Positions 7,485 through 15,810 of a stretch of DNA of 32,533 nucleotides are shown here, piece after piece. Location: assembly GCA_007127095.1 (NCBI GenBank), contig SKZY01000013.1, positions 1-32,533 on the forward strand, in the 5' to 3' direction. The first letter of the stretch is position 1, and each line of letters opens with the position of its first letter. The translations under genes were made by a program, and so were the position numbers. The notes under the pieces were generated by a model, which was not told where the DNA came from, did not search any database, and saw only the letters and a list, made by a program, of their open reading frames with translations. This DNA comes from Planctomycetaceae bacterium. Its GTDB lineage: Bacteria > Planctomycetota > Planctomycetia > Pirellulales > Pirellulaceae.

Positions 7485-9077
7485 TCACGGCTCCACGCGA
7501 CTGCCCCACCAGGTCGGGTTGGGACGAAAATCGGGTTGGAGGAATCCGGCGTGTTGCCGCTCCAATTGCGGCAGTAACTTTTCGCGAATTCGAGTCCGTT
7601 TGGCCAGGGCCCCCGCGGCGGTATAGCGAGGATCCGGTTCGGGAAACTTCGCGCCGACCAAGTCGAGGAACTCGCTCAGCTTGAGTCGCATTTTGGCGAC
7701 CCGATCCGGTTCGGCCGCCGCCAAATCATGCTGTTCGCCAAGGTCTTTGTCGAGTTGATAGAGTTCGCTGCGACCATCCTCGTAGTAGTGGATCAATTTC
7801 CAGGGGCCGTCACGCAGAATCCCGCTCGGCTCGCCACCTTGATTGCCGTAGTGCGGGTAATGCCAGAACAGCGGTCGCTCATCGATCGAATCGCCATGCA
7901 GCAGCGGCAACAGGCTGACGCCGTCGCGGTGCTGTTCAGGCCGCAGTGTCAGGCCGGCCAATTCGAGCATCGTCGGGTAGAAATCGGCCCCGGTGACGGG
8001 CACATCCGATACGAGCCCGCCGTCGGTCAAGCCGGGGACGTGGATATAGTAGGGGACCCGTAGCCCGCCCTCCCACTGCCGGCCCTTACCGACCCGCAGC
8101 GGCCGATTGCTGGTGGCGTAGGCGTCGCCCGACGCGACGCCACCGTTGTCTGAGGTGAAGATCACGACGGTCCGGTCGGCGATTCCCTGTGCCTCGATCG
8201 CGTCGAGTACCCGTCCGACCGCGACGTCCATCGTTTCGATCATCCCGGCATAGATCGGGTTGTCCTGAACCGTGCGAACGGGAAGCGTCCGGTCGATCTC
8301 GAAGCGAGATTCGCGAGGCGGCATTCGGGCGGCCTTGTCACGATACTTTTTCCATAATTCTTCCGTCGTCTGCAGCGGACTGTGGACGGTGTAGAACGAC
8401 AGCATCGCGAAAAAGGGTTCGTCACGGTCCTGTCGCCGGATAAACGACACCGTTTCATCGGCCAGTCGCAGCGTCAACGATTCGCCCGGTGGGCCATCTT
8501 CCAGCTTGGGATTCTGGTAAGGGCTAAAAAAACCTCCCGGCGGTGAACCGCGGTGATGCCCGCCGACGTTGATGTCGAAACCGTGGTCCTCGGGGAGTGA
8601 ACCCTCGCCGCCCAGATGCCATTTGCCGGCATAGAACGTCGTGTAGCTCGCCTGCTGGAATACTCGGGCTAAAGGGGTCTGAGCCAGCGGCAATTGTCGG
8701 ACGTAGTCCGCCGGCAACAGCACGTCATTGCGTTGCCAGTCCGTACCGGTCGCCGCACCGATCCAGTCGGTGACCCCGTGGCGGGCAGGAAACTGGCCCA
8801 ACATGATGCTCGCCCGCGACGGGCTACAGACCTGACAACAGGCGTAACCCTGATCGAAGCGGATTGAACGGGCGGCCAACGCATCGATGTTCGGCGTTTC
8901 GTAAAAGTCGCTCTGCTCGCACGACAGATCATGTTTGCCGAGGTCGTCGACCAGGATAAAGACAAAGTTCAAGGGTGGCGTTTCGTCGCCGCCGAGTGCG
9001 GTCGAAAACGAGCAGCAGAGGCCACAGAGAATCGCGGTCAGGCGGACGGGTATCGCGGGCAGCCTTCGAGGAGTCAT
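7485..9077 (-). CDS. Secreted type I (formylglycine-dependent) sulfatase
   Basis: A 530-residue sulfatase. A signal peptide (MTPRRLPAIPVRLTAILCG to about STALG) sends it to the periplasm or outside. The metal-binding ILVDDLG motif is at about residues 41-47. The active-site motif C-S-P-S-R is at 84-88, where Cys84 is expected to be converted to formylglycine. Also present are the HLGG and FTSDNGG landmarks and a C-terminal block near GPWKLIHYYEDGRSELYQL, all typical of arylsulfatase A-like enzymes of planctomycetes acting on sulfated polysaccharides. An upstream in-frame codon at 9116 would add 13 residues. I chose ATG at 9077 because AAGGA lies 8-10 nt before it and the signal peptide then starts cleanly. 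The substrate cannot be told. The SUMF1-like protein of this window is unlikely to be its maturase. Confidence 0.93.
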   Translation of the reverse strand: MTPRRLPAIPVRLTAILCGLCCSFSTALGGDETPPLNFVFILVDDLGKHDLSCEQSDFYETPNIDALAARSIRFDQGYACCQVCSPSRASIMLGQFPARHGVTDWIGAATGTDWQRNDVLLPADYVRQLPLAQTPLARVFQQASYTTFYAGKWHLGGEGSLPEDHGFDINVGGHHRGSPPGGFFSPYQNPKLEDGPPGESLTLRLADETVSFIRRQDRDEPFFAMLSFYTVHSPLQTTEELWKKYRDKAARMPPRESRFEIDRTLPVRTVQDNPIYAGMIETMDVAVGRVLDAIEAQGIADRTVVIFTSDNGGVASGDAYATSNRPLRVGKGRQWEGGLRVPYYIHVPGLTDGGLVSDVPVTGADFYPTMLELAGLTLRPEQHRDGVSLLPLLHGDSIDERPLFWHYPHYGNQGGEPSGILRDGPWKLIHYYEDGRSELYQLDKDLGEQHDLAAAEPDRVAKMRLKLSEFLDLVGAKFPEPDPRYTAAGALAKRTRIREKLLPQLERQHAGFLQPDFRPNPTWWGSRVEP

Positions 9078-9118
9078 CGGCGGTTTCCTTCGAAAAGAGG
9101 AGGAAGCGGAGGGCATGG

Positions 9119-9153
9119 AAAAAAAGGAAAGGAAGTGTCAAGCACTTCTTTCC
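9119..9153 (-). terminator. Rho-independent terminator after the 9243-11129 gene
   Basis: On the minus strand a stem of 11-12 bp forms between 9143-9153 and 9126-9137, with one bulged base and a 5-nt loop (9138-9142). It is followed directly by seven T residues (A-run 9119-9125 on the plus strand). It sits 90 nt after the stop of the upstream minus-strand gene and about 40 nt before the sulfatase start, so the sulfatase should have its own promoter in this short gap or depend on read-through. Confidence 0.8.
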
Positions 9154-9242
9154 CGCTCGATCGTGAAGCAATCTCGGTTCGGCTCTATCGAAACATTGGG
9201 TCAGGACCTTTCCAGACAGGCCATGATTTTTTCGGCGGATGG

Positions 9243-11129
9243 CTACCGACTATCCGCGGCCGCTTCATCACGCTCACCGACGGTCAGCATGTCTTCCATT
9301 TCGCCCTCACCGGCATGGAATCGGGCAGCGTAAAAATCGGCCAACAGATGCTTGCCAAGGAACGTTCGATTGCGTTCGCCTCTCAACGAACGATAGATGA
9401 CCCACTGTTCGCTGCCGAGCTGGACCCGGTGGGCGACGGCTTCGTCGGCGTCGACGATCCGCAGCTCATCAGCGACTGTCAGCAGGCGGAAGGTTCGCGG
9501 ACGATCGAACCGTCGCGGTTGAAAGTCGAACCACAGCGGAGCGAACAAGCCGCCGCCGTTATCGCATGGTGGTTGGCTGGCCGTTTGCAGTCGCAGGTGT
9601 CGATCGGGGGTGACTTCGAGCGTCGCCGCGGAAGGACCGACCCGCCATTCACTCGACCGCAACGAAAGTGCCAGCGCACGGCGTTTCCCCGCTGCGTCGA
9701 CGAGCCAAATCTCGGTCGTTTCCGGGTCGGGACGTGCTTCGAGCGATTCACCGATCGGCAACCGCGAGACGTAGCCGATCCGCGCCGGTGGCAATTCGGG
9801 GTCACGCAGCACGGCGTCCGCCAGCAGTACGCAGCGGTCCTCGCGGAGCAGCATCAGTTGCCGCTGCAACCGCACCCCACCTGTCCAACGCTGTTCGAAT
9901 TCCAGGTATTGGGCGTCGTCATCGGAGTATTCACAGATCGAACACCATGGTCCGGCGGGGGCCTGGTCAACGCCGTCGACGTCGATCAATGTCTCCCAGA
10001 CGCCGCCGATCGCGGGTCCCGAGCCGTATTCGACTTCGATACGAAACGCTTCGCCGCGATAATCGATGTAGATCCGCCCACGGCGGATATCCCATTCGGG
10101 CAATAATGCCGCCAGACCAGCGGTTTCGCTGTGCCACAGCGATTCCGGAAGCGAGATTTGCCAGGCCACTCGGCCGCCACTCTGCCCGCGTCCCAACGCG
10201 GCATCGTAGGCGGGATTGAGCATTTTCGGCGACAAACTGCGGACCAAATCGAACAACGATCCCGGGGCGACGTCGTCTCGTACCGCCACCTTCGTCAGCG
10301 AAGACAACGCAGTGGTGCCGTCGCGTCGGCACAGTGCCGCCACCCAGCAGGCCAGATCGATGACCGGGCCGAGGTCTCGCTTTTTGATCTTCCGATCTGC
10401 GACCGACTTCGCCAATCGGGTTTGCCGGTAGAGCGATGCCAGAGTCAATCGGCCATAGCGCCCACTATCGCGAATCGCAGCGTCGACCGCGCTTTCGGAT
10501 GCGTCAGACCACTGCAGCAGCCGCTCGACCGCGCTCTCAGCCGCATCGGAACTGGCAAAGTCAGCCAAGCGGAGCCGCAGCACGAGCGCTAATTCCCCGC
10601 CGAGTAAGCGGCCGACCGACGGGGGATCGACTTCGGCGAGGCAATGGCGGACGAGCGCATCGAGTGATTGACAGATCCGCTTCCAGGTCGGCTCGCTCAG
10701 CCGATGGACCAACGGCGGCAATGCGTAGGCCCAGAGCAGGGCATTGGCGACCGATACCGGGTCGACTTTACCCGGCGAGGCAAGATCATCGATCCAAAGG
10801 AGTTCCTCTTCGGCAGCCGCTTCCCAGTCGATCGAGGCTACCAAACGGTGCCGCGGCGCGACCCCGGCCGCGAGGTCGCCCAGCACCGTCTGCAGCGGCG
10901 ACAACGGTGAACGGTGAGCAATCGCGAGTCCCGCTCGGAGCAACGCGGCAGCCGAATCTCCCGACGATTTGGGAGTCCCGAACACCCGCCCCAACGGACG
11001 CTTGCGAAAACGCTTCGACAATCCGTCAGCGACCGCGTTCCAAGGCGGTGAACGCCAATCAGAACGGTCCGCGGTGGCTGGGGCGTCGCGATCCGAAGGC
11101 GAGGGGGAGGCTGGGGTTCTGGGCGACAT
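9243..11129 (-). CDS. Large protein of unknown function, possibly heparinase II/III-like C-terminal beta region
   Basis: A 628-residue protein with a coding-like composition throughout. Residues 1-30 are Ser/Pro/Asp-rich and disordered-looking, with no signal peptide. Residues 50-300 are mostly helical and rich in Ala, Leu and Arg (for example LVHRLSEPTWKRICQSLDALV). From about residue 330 the pattern changes to short beta strands (RIYIDYRGEAFRIEVEYG, RQLMLLREDRCVLLADAVL). A helical half followed by a beta-sandwich half recalls heparinase II/III-type polysaccharide lyases, and the phrase about the white-hot landmark WHSETAGLAALLPEWD is similar in my memory to planctomycete proteins of that kind. 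I see no certain catalytic residues, so this is a weak hint only. The start is ATG at 11129 with no strong ribosome site. The gene ends in a good terminator and stands alone, divergent from the lipoprotein gene at 11361. Confidence 0.75.
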   Translation of the reverse strand: MSPRTPASPSPSDRDAPATADRSDWRSPPWNAVADGLSKRFRKRPLGRVFGTPKSSGDSAAALLRAGLAIAHRSPLSPLQTVLGDLAAGVAPRHRLVASIDWEAAAEEELLWIDDLASPGKVDPVSVANALLWAYALPPLVHRLSEPTWKRICQSLDALVRHCLAEVDPPSVGRLLGGELALVLRLRLADFASSDAAESAVERLLQWSDASESAVDAAIRDSGRYGRLTLASLYRQTRLAKSVADRKIKKRDLGPVIDLACWVAALCRRDGTTALSSLTKVAVRDDVAPGSLFDLVRSLSPKMLNPAYDAALGRGQSGGRVAWQISLPESLWHSETAGLAALLPEWDIRRGRIYIDYRGEAFRIEVEYGSGPAIGGVWETLIDVDGVDQAPAGPWCSICEYSDDDAQYLEFEQRWTGGVRLQRQLMLLREDRCVLLADAVLRDPELPPARIGYVSRLPIGESLEARPDPETTEIWLVDAAGKRRALALSLRSSEWRVGPSAATLEVTPDRHLRLQTASQPPCDNGGGLFAPLWFDFQPRRFDRPRTFRLLTVADELRIVDADEAVAHRVQLGSEQWVIYRSLRGERNRTFLGKHLLADFYAARFHAGEGEMEDMLTVGERDEAAADSR

Positions 11130-11360
11130 CGATGCTCGTCAAAAAGAATACTCAGGCGGTCGAAACGACAACGCGCAATGATCGGAGGCAACCGGCAGTT
11201 TAACTCGAAGGTTCGCGACGAGATGGAGCCGAATCGGAGCGATCGGCCGGAAACCGTACAGATCTCCCCGCCGGGGAAACGAAACCAGAGGGGCGCCGCA
11301 GTCCCGACTCGGCTGCGGTAGAATGCAATTGCAGGGTTTTCATTCACATTCGAGGATTCA

Positions 11361-12419
11361 ATGCGCGATACCCTTCGTAACCGCTCAGAGTTTCGGCTGG
11401 CGGTTCGGCTCACCGGGATCGTCTCCATCCTGATCGCGATCGGGGCGGCCGGTTTGATCGTCGGCTGCGGTTCCCGCCCGCCGCAGCCCGATGAACGCTC
11501 GGCGCCGGCCGATCGCTCCGCCCCCGAGCCCGATACAGCCGACGAAGCCGATACAGCCGACGAAGAAGCCTCTGTGGTAGAAGCGGAAATGGAACGTCCG
11601 CAGCCGCCGGATGAACCGGCCAGCGATCAGGCCGATGCCCCGTCGACGATGTCGCTCCAGGATTCGATTGATCAAACCCCGGCACCGCTCGACGGTGAGG
11701 CGGCGTTGTCCGAACTCGGCTACGTCAGCCCCTCGGATCAAGTCCAACAGTTGTTGGCCCCGCCGCCAGGTACGGTCCGTTTGAGTCAGACGTCTCCGTT
11801 ATGGATCGATCCTCAGAACAAGCGGGTCTTTGTCGACGGATACGTCGCTCAGCAGGAAGCCTACCTCGAGATGTTTGCCTGCCCGGCGGAGACCAAAGAG
11901 CATGAATCGGTCGTCGCCGTCATCGCCAAGTCGAGTGAGTTGCATGCTGCCTTATTGGCGGTCGGTGCCGAACCGGGACGCCCGGTATTGTTCGAGCCTG
12001 AGTACAAGCCGGCGGTTGGCCAGTCGATTCGGATCTGGGTGATGTGGCGTGACGAAAAGGACCAATTTCAGACGACCGACGCCCGTGATTGGGTACGGCG
12101 CGCGGGCACCGACGAGGCGCTCGACCGAGATTGGGTATTCGCCGGCAGCCTGATCTGGAAGGACCCGGTCGACGGCAACGAGTACTATCAGGCCGACAGC
12201 GGCGAAATGATCTGTGTCTCGAACTTCGGAACGGCGCTGCTCGACTTGCCGATCGAGAGCAGTGACGTCAACAGCGCGCTGCAGTTCGAAGCCTACAGTG
12301 GCCGGATACCGCCTAGGGGTACACCGCTGCGTCTGATGCTGATGCCGGTCGTCGATCAGGACGCGGACCCGCCTGTGTTGACCGAATCGATGATGCCATT
12401 GGAATCGAGCGAGAAATAA
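11361..12419 (+). CDS. YdjY-domain lipoprotein
   Basis: A 352-residue protein. It has a basic N-terminus, a hydrophobic helix and a lipobox LIVGC with Cys at residue 36, predicting a lipid-anchored envelope protein. A low-complexity acidic linker with a short repeat (DTADEADTADEEA, about residues 54-66) follows. The folded part (about 140-345) carries the YdjY-domain landmarks: PLWIDPQNKRVFVDGYV, LEMFACPAETKEHESVVAV, HAALLAVGAEPG, DWVFAGSLIWKDP, YYQADSGEMICVSNF and LDLPIESS. YdjY was named in E. coli, and its role is poorly known. GAGGA lies 6 nt before the ATG, giving a convincing start. A TAGAAT hexamer at 11319-11324 could be a -10 element, but no matching -35 is seen. It converges on the gene at 12524-13711. 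Confidence 0.88.
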   Translation: MRDTLRNRSEFRLAVRLTGIVSILIAIGAAGLIVGCGSRPPQPDERSAPADRSAPEPDTADEADTADEEASVVEAEMERPQPPDEPASDQADAPSTMSLQDSIDQTPAPLDGEAALSELGYVSPSDQVQQLLAPPPGTVRLSQTSPLWIDPQNKRVFVDGYVAQQEAYLEMFACPAETKEHESVVAVIAKSSELHAALLAVGAEPGRPVLFEPEYKPAVGQSIRIWVMWRDEKDQFQTTDARDWVRRAGTDEALDRDWVFAGSLIWKDPVDGNEYYQADSGEMICVSNFGTALLDLPIESSDVNSALQFEAYSGRIPPRGTPLRLMLMPVVDQDADPPVLTESMMPLESSEK

Positions 12420-12502
12420 GTGCCAAGCAGCTTGGGTGCGGAGCGCCCGAAGGGCGGGTTGCTCGCAATAGCTATCTAACACTTTTGCCCTGGCTGGCAC
12501 TT
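12418..12502. terminator. Inverted repeat between convergent genes, possible bidirectional terminator
   Basis: AAGTGCCA at 12418-12425, overlapping the stop of the YdjY gene, pairs with TGGCACTT at 12495-12502, which continues into TTTCC. Inside lies a compact GC hairpin (CGCCC-GAA-GGGCG near 12445-12457). The arms are 8 bp with a long interval, so folding as one stem is uncertain. Its position between two convergent genes favours a terminator, but it may instead be a relative of the intergenic repeat at 7361-7452. Confidence 0.4.
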
Positions 12503-12523
12503 TTTCCGTTCAGCGTGGTCGGT

Positions 12524-13711
12524 TCACGGCAACGCGACCCGCAATTCCGCGACGCCCCAATCCGTTACGACGCCGACTTCCTCGGCGATCCGAGTCGCCA
12601 GTTCGCGAAGACTCAAATCGTGGACCTCCAGCGAGACCCGCTTTTGACAGGCCCTGACGGCCGCCTCATCGATGGCGAGGGTTCGGCCCCCTGCCATCGC
12701 CAATTGCTCGAAGACGTTCGCGGCAGGAGTACTGCGGAGTTGCAAGGTAAATCGGACCGAGTCGAGGTCGACGACGTTATCGGCGGCGGGATCCGTTTTC
12801 GCGATCATCGCCCGGATCGCTGCGGTGTGCGCCGCCGGAGAACCGGTCAACAGCAGCGTTCCTGGGACCCGCGAGCCCTTGATCCACATCCCCGGATCGG
12901 CTGCCAATGCCGCTCGCTTCAGGTCACCGGAATGCCGGCCGGATGGGTAGAGCACCGCTAACGAAGAGGGCGACTTGAGCGGAACTCGCGACGACAGCTT
13001 CGCGGTCGCCGACGGGGATGGCATTCTGTCGAACTGTGCGGTGACCAGCAGGGCTGCCAATCGTGGCGACAAGCCCCGCCAGCGAGTCGCGGGCCAGAGG
13101 TCATGGGGTAGGCGGAGCGATTCGGGGTCGGGCCGATCGCCGAGCGATTCGAGGACGGCCGCGAAGGCCTGATTCGCTGTCGCAGCCCGCGGCCACGCGA
13201 TCTGTTCGACCCGTCGTGTTGCGGGAGTGTCCGTCTGACCGCCGGGCAGAGACAAGATTGCTCCCGCGACCGTCTGAACCCAGGCGGGGCGACCGACGAT
13301 CACGACACGGTCAATCGCCACCCATTCGGCATCGGCGGCCGCGGCCGCTTCGCTGATTGCCTGGAATACCGTTTTCGCGTCAGCACTGATCGCGACGGGC
13401 TGATCGGGGGCCAGCCGACGATCGAAGCAGAGATTGAAATCGCCCGCATCGGCGATGTTTTGCAGCAATTCGCGAAGCGGTTTGCCGGCGACGGCAACCC
13501 GATAGGGCGATTGCAACTTGGCGACCAATTTGCCATCGACCGGGCTCGGCAACGGTCCGTCGCGGCGAGCCGGTTGAGCCGTCGCTGTCGCGACCACGCA
13601 GACCGCTAACATCGCCGTCAAAGGGCCGCTGAACCGACTACGGATCGGTTGTCGTCGGTCGATGGCCTGACTAGACTCGCCGACGTCAAGCTGAATCATT
13701 TCCATTGGCAA
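12524..13711 (-). CDS. Exported protein with secretin/TonB short N-terminal (STN)-like domain
   Basis: A 395-residue protein. A long N-region precedes a hydrophobic signal segment (PLTAMLAVCVVATATAQPA, about residues 29-47). Residues about 65-140 resemble the STN domain of secretins and TonB receptors (LQSPYRVAVAGKPLRELLQN followed by IADAGDFNLCFDRRL). A second, weaker copy of the same fold may lie at about 325-393 (VSLEVHDLSLRELATRIAEE). There is no secretin channel domain, so this is not a type II or III secretin; it may bind a partner in the periplasm. Function unknown. In-frame starts are TTG at 13711 and ATG at 13705 and 13699. GGAGG sits about 9 nt before the TTG, so I kept TTG, with ATG 13705 as the alternative. 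It is divergent from the next gene, with 31 bp between starts. Confidence 0.7.
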   Translation of the reverse strand: MPMEMIQLDVGESSQAIDRRQPIRSRFSGPLTAMLAVCVVATATAQPARRDGPLPSPVDGKLVAKLQSPYRVAVAGKPLRELLQNIADAGDFNLCFDRRLAPDQPVAISADAKTVFQAISEAAAAADAEWVAIDRVVIVGRPAWVQTVAGAILSLPGGQTDTPATRRVEQIAWPRAATANQAFAAVLESLGDRPDPESLRLPHDLWPATRWRGLSPRLAALLVTAQFDRMPSPSATAKLSSRVPLKSPSSLAVLYPSGRHSGDLKRAALAADPGMWIKGSRVPGTLLLTGSPAAHTAAIRAMIAKTDPAADNVVDLDSVRFTLQLRSTPAANVFEQLAMAGGRTLAIDEAAVRACQKRVSLEVHDLSLRELATRIAEEVGVVTDWGVAELRVALP

Positions 13712-13742
13712 GGCTCTTGCCCTCCGTTCATCTCCGCATACG

Positions 13743-14477
13743 ATGCCCGCGAACTGGCACGGTGGTCAGTCAACCCGCCGACACGTCATTACGGATGCCG
13801 ATATCGTGACGACTCCTCACTCATCCTGCCCGCGAATCATCTCACACTTTCGCCGTTTTCTCGAAAACGGTGACCTTCACCGCTACGCTGCCGCGGTCGA
13901 TCGAGCTTACTCTACCAGCACTCTATTGGCGATCCTCGACCGCGGCGATGCCGAGCTTCGCCGGGCCGCGGTTACCGCGCTCCGCTCACTCGGCGGTCAC
14001 TCGGCGGTCGAGCCGCTCGGTCGCGCGTTGGCGGACCCTGATCGTAGCGTGCGTCAAGCGGCCGACGTCGCATTCCGTCAACTGGTGGTTCGCGACGCCG
14101 CCCCGACCCACCAACGGCGGTTGTTGCAAGTGATCCACCTCAACGAGGGCGGTGAGCATGCCGCGGCCTTACCGCCGACCTTGATCTTGGCCGATCAGGC
14201 GCCCGACTACGCCGAGGTGCATCATCAATTGGCGGTCTGTTGGCAGGGGTTGGACGACCTCGATGCGGCGGAAGCGGCGTACTGCAGTTGCCTTTGGCAT
14301 TGCCGCTTTCATTACCCGGCGTGGCTCGGGTTGGCAAACTGTCGGATCGCCGCCGGTGACGTCAACGAAGCGATCGAGGCGCTCCGGCAAGCGTTGTCGA
14401 TCTGTCCCGATTTAGAAATGGCTAAAACCAAAATCGAGGCATTGCGGCAGCGATCGCGCCAGGATTCTCGGGAATGA
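13743..14477 (+). CDS. HEAT-repeat / TPR protein
   Basis: A 244-residue soluble protein. Residues about 55-125 form HEAT-like helical repeats (LLAILDRGDAELRRAAVTAL, HSAVEPLGRALADPDRSVRQ), the pattern also seen in PBS-lyase HEAT repeats. Residues about 145-240 form TPR-like helices (HHQLAVCWQGLDDLDAAEAA, AIEALRQALSICPDLEMAK). Such proteins act as scaffolds for protein contacts; no enzyme motif is visible. The annotated ATG lacks a clear ribosome site, and a GTG at 13806 would shorten it by 21 poorly conserved-looking residues. A small membrane-protein gene follows 15 bp after its stop, so the two are probably one transcript. Confidence 0.75.
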   Translation: MPANWHGGQSTRRHVITDADIVTTPHSSCPRIISHFRRFLENGDLHRYAAAVDRAYSTSTLLAILDRGDAELRRAAVTALRSLGGHSAVEPLGRALADPDRSVRQAADVAFRQLVVRDAAPTHQRRLLQVIHLNEGGEHAAALPPTLILADQAPDYAEVHHQLAVCWQGLDDLDAAEAAYCSCLWHCRFHYPAWLGLANCRIAAGDVNEAIEALRQALSICPDLEMAKTKIEALRQRSRQDSRE

Positions 14478-14492
14478 TGAGTCGCTGAGACG

Positions 14493-14762
14493 ATGCACAA
14501 TCACAGCGAATGGTTCGTCGGCGGGATCGCGATCGCGTTCGGCAGTCTGGTCGGCTGGAATGCCCTGGTCTACTCGCCGCTGCTCTACCGGCTGCGAACG
14601 GTGGCGGCGGTTCGAAAACGCTACGGTCGCCAAGCCGCCTGCGGTTTGCTGCTGTCGGTGGCGGCTTTACTGTTCGCCGCCGGGGCGATGATTCTGGGCG
14701 GCATCAGGCCGCAATATGCCGCACCACCGACCGCCGAACCGACGATCGAATCCGGCGACTGA
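14493..14762 (+). CDS. Small two-helix membrane protein
   Basis: An 89-residue protein of unknown function. Two hydrophobic stretches are visible: residues about 8-31 (FVGGIAIAFGSLVGWNALVY) and about 48-69 (ACGLLLSVAALLFAAGAMIL), joined by a basic loop (RLRTVAAVRKRYGRQ), with a short Pro/Thr-rich tail. The positive-inside rule puts the loop in the cytoplasm and both ends outside. Codon use matches its neighbours, and it lies 15 bp after the HEAT/TPR gene, which supports a real gene. It converges on the CsrA-receiver gene with 59 bp between stops; a CCCGA/TCGGG stem near 14804-14818 lies in that gap. Confidence 0.65.
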   Translation: MHNHSEWFVGGIAIAFGSLVGWNALVYSPLLYRLRTVAAVRKRYGRQAACGLLLSVAALLFAAGAMILGGIRPQYAAPPTAEPTIESGD

Positions 14763-14821
14763 CAGCCGTGCACGAAGCCCTCGAGGGGCCAAGATCAGGC
14801 GATCCCGATCGGTCGGGCGGA

Positions 14822-15652
14822 TCAACAGGCGACCGCATCGTGCGGAATTCCCTTGGCCATTTCTTGGACCAACACGTCGGGACGGATCGGCTTGCGAAAC
14901 CAGCGGTCGACACCGTCGGAGCCGACCGGTACTTCGCAAGATTGCTGATCTTCGCCGCTGACCGCGAAAACCCGCATCTCACGGGTCTTCGGATCGCTGC
15001 GAATCGCTTCGATCGTCCCGCGTCCGTTGAGTCCGGGCATGTTCATGTCCAACAGGACGATGTCGGGCAATTTAGAAGCTTGACGGATCAAACGGAGCGC
15101 CGCGTTACCGTCGAGAGCCGTGGCTACTCGGAAACCGAACTGGCGGAGAAATCCGGCCATCAACGAGTTTTCGTTTTCGTTGTCGTCGATCAACAGCGCC
15201 AGCGGCAATGCGCCCTTCTTACCGACCTGTTCCAGGTCCGGCGGGGTGCTGGTGTCCTGCAGCGTCTCTTCGATCAACGCCAGTTCGTCGATCGCTCCGG
15301 TCAACAACGAATCGTCGACCAAGCCGTCCTCGCGACTCGCCTTCTTCCGCAACAGGTGAAGGGCGATCGTCAGGGTGTTGATCCGATTGCGGAGTTCGTG
15401 CTCACGCTGTCGGGCCCCCGAGGTTTGTGCGGCCGACTCCTGCTCGGCCGACTGAAAAGCGGCCGAAAAATCGGCCGACACATCACCCTCGAGGTCCTCC
15501 TGAGTCGCGATCTCTCCACGGAGTACGCGGATCGAATCGGGGGCAGCGATACCCAGCGAAACCGCCTTTCCGCGCAGTCGTGTGATCTCGATTCGGATCC
15601 CCAACTTCGGAAAAACGATCGCTTCTTGTTCTCGTCTCGATAGCACTAGCAT
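14822..15652 (-). CDS. CsrA - HisKA-like helix - receiver fusion (RNA-binding response regulator)
   Basis: A 276-residue protein. Residues 1-50 are a complete CsrA domain (MLVLSRREQEAIVF, then RGKAVSLGIAAPDSIRVLRG) with the RNA-contacting Arg6 and Arg45 (equivalent to Arg44) kept, while the usual His43 is Leu. A Ser/Gln-rich linker leads to a long helix at about 80-135 that contains REHELRNRINTLTIALHLL, similar to the H-box of histidine kinases (His85), but no ATPase domain follows. Residues about 150-270 are a receiver domain: acidic pair Asp156/Asp157, phospho-acceptor Asp202 in LLDMNMPG, Ser232 and Lys254 in FRKPIRP. I chose ATG at 15652 because the CsrA domain starts there and GGAG lies 8 nt upstream; the open frame extends 89 codons further but without homology. 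It is divergent from a hybrid histidine kinase, its likely partner. It probably represses or stabilises mRNAs under phosphorylation control; targets are unknown. Confidence 0.88.
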   Translation of the reverse strand: MLVLSRREQEAIVFPKLGIRIEITRLRGKAVSLGIAAPDSIRVLRGEIATQEDLEGDVSADFSAAFQSAEQESAAQTSGARQREHELRNRINTLTIALHLLRKKASREDGLVDDSLLTGAIDELALIEETLQDTSTPPDLEQVGKKGALPLALLIDDNENENSLMAGFLRQFGFRVATALDGNAALRLIRQASKLPDIVLLDMNMPGLNGRGTIEAIRSDPKTREMRVFAVSGEDQQSCEVPVGSDGVDRWFRKPIRPDVLVQEMAKGIPHDAVAC

Positions 15653-15781
15653 GGCAGGTCTCCAACCCTTGGCGGTTCCGATCCTCTTCCCGCTACCGAT
15701 CCCGAAGACCCAATCCCCGGTGATCCTTCGCTGGGACGTTTTTGATCGCTTCCCTGCTGCATACGAGCGCTGCTCGAATCC

Positions 15782-15810
15782 TTGAGCAGGCTGATCGCAA
15801 AGGTTATAAC
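15782..15810 (+). promoter_or_regulatory. Sigma-70-like promoter for the hybrid histidine kinase
   Basis: TTGAGC (15782-15787) and TATAAC (15805-15810) are separated by exactly 17 bp, matching the sigma-70 consensus at 4 and 5 of 6 positions. The expected start near 15817 leaves a leader of about 70 nt before the kinase ATG at 15887, which has a strong AGGGAGGA ribosome site. The -10 lies inside a 10-bp palindrome GGTTATAACC (15802-15811), so the opposite strand also reads TATAAC at 15803-15808 and could serve the divergent CsrA-receiver gene. The -35 on that strand is weaker. Confidence 0.55.

Noticed and set aside
8931-10106. 391-codon plus-strand frame
   Set aside because: It runs antisense across the sulfatase N-terminus, the terminator and the 628-residue protein; no motif.
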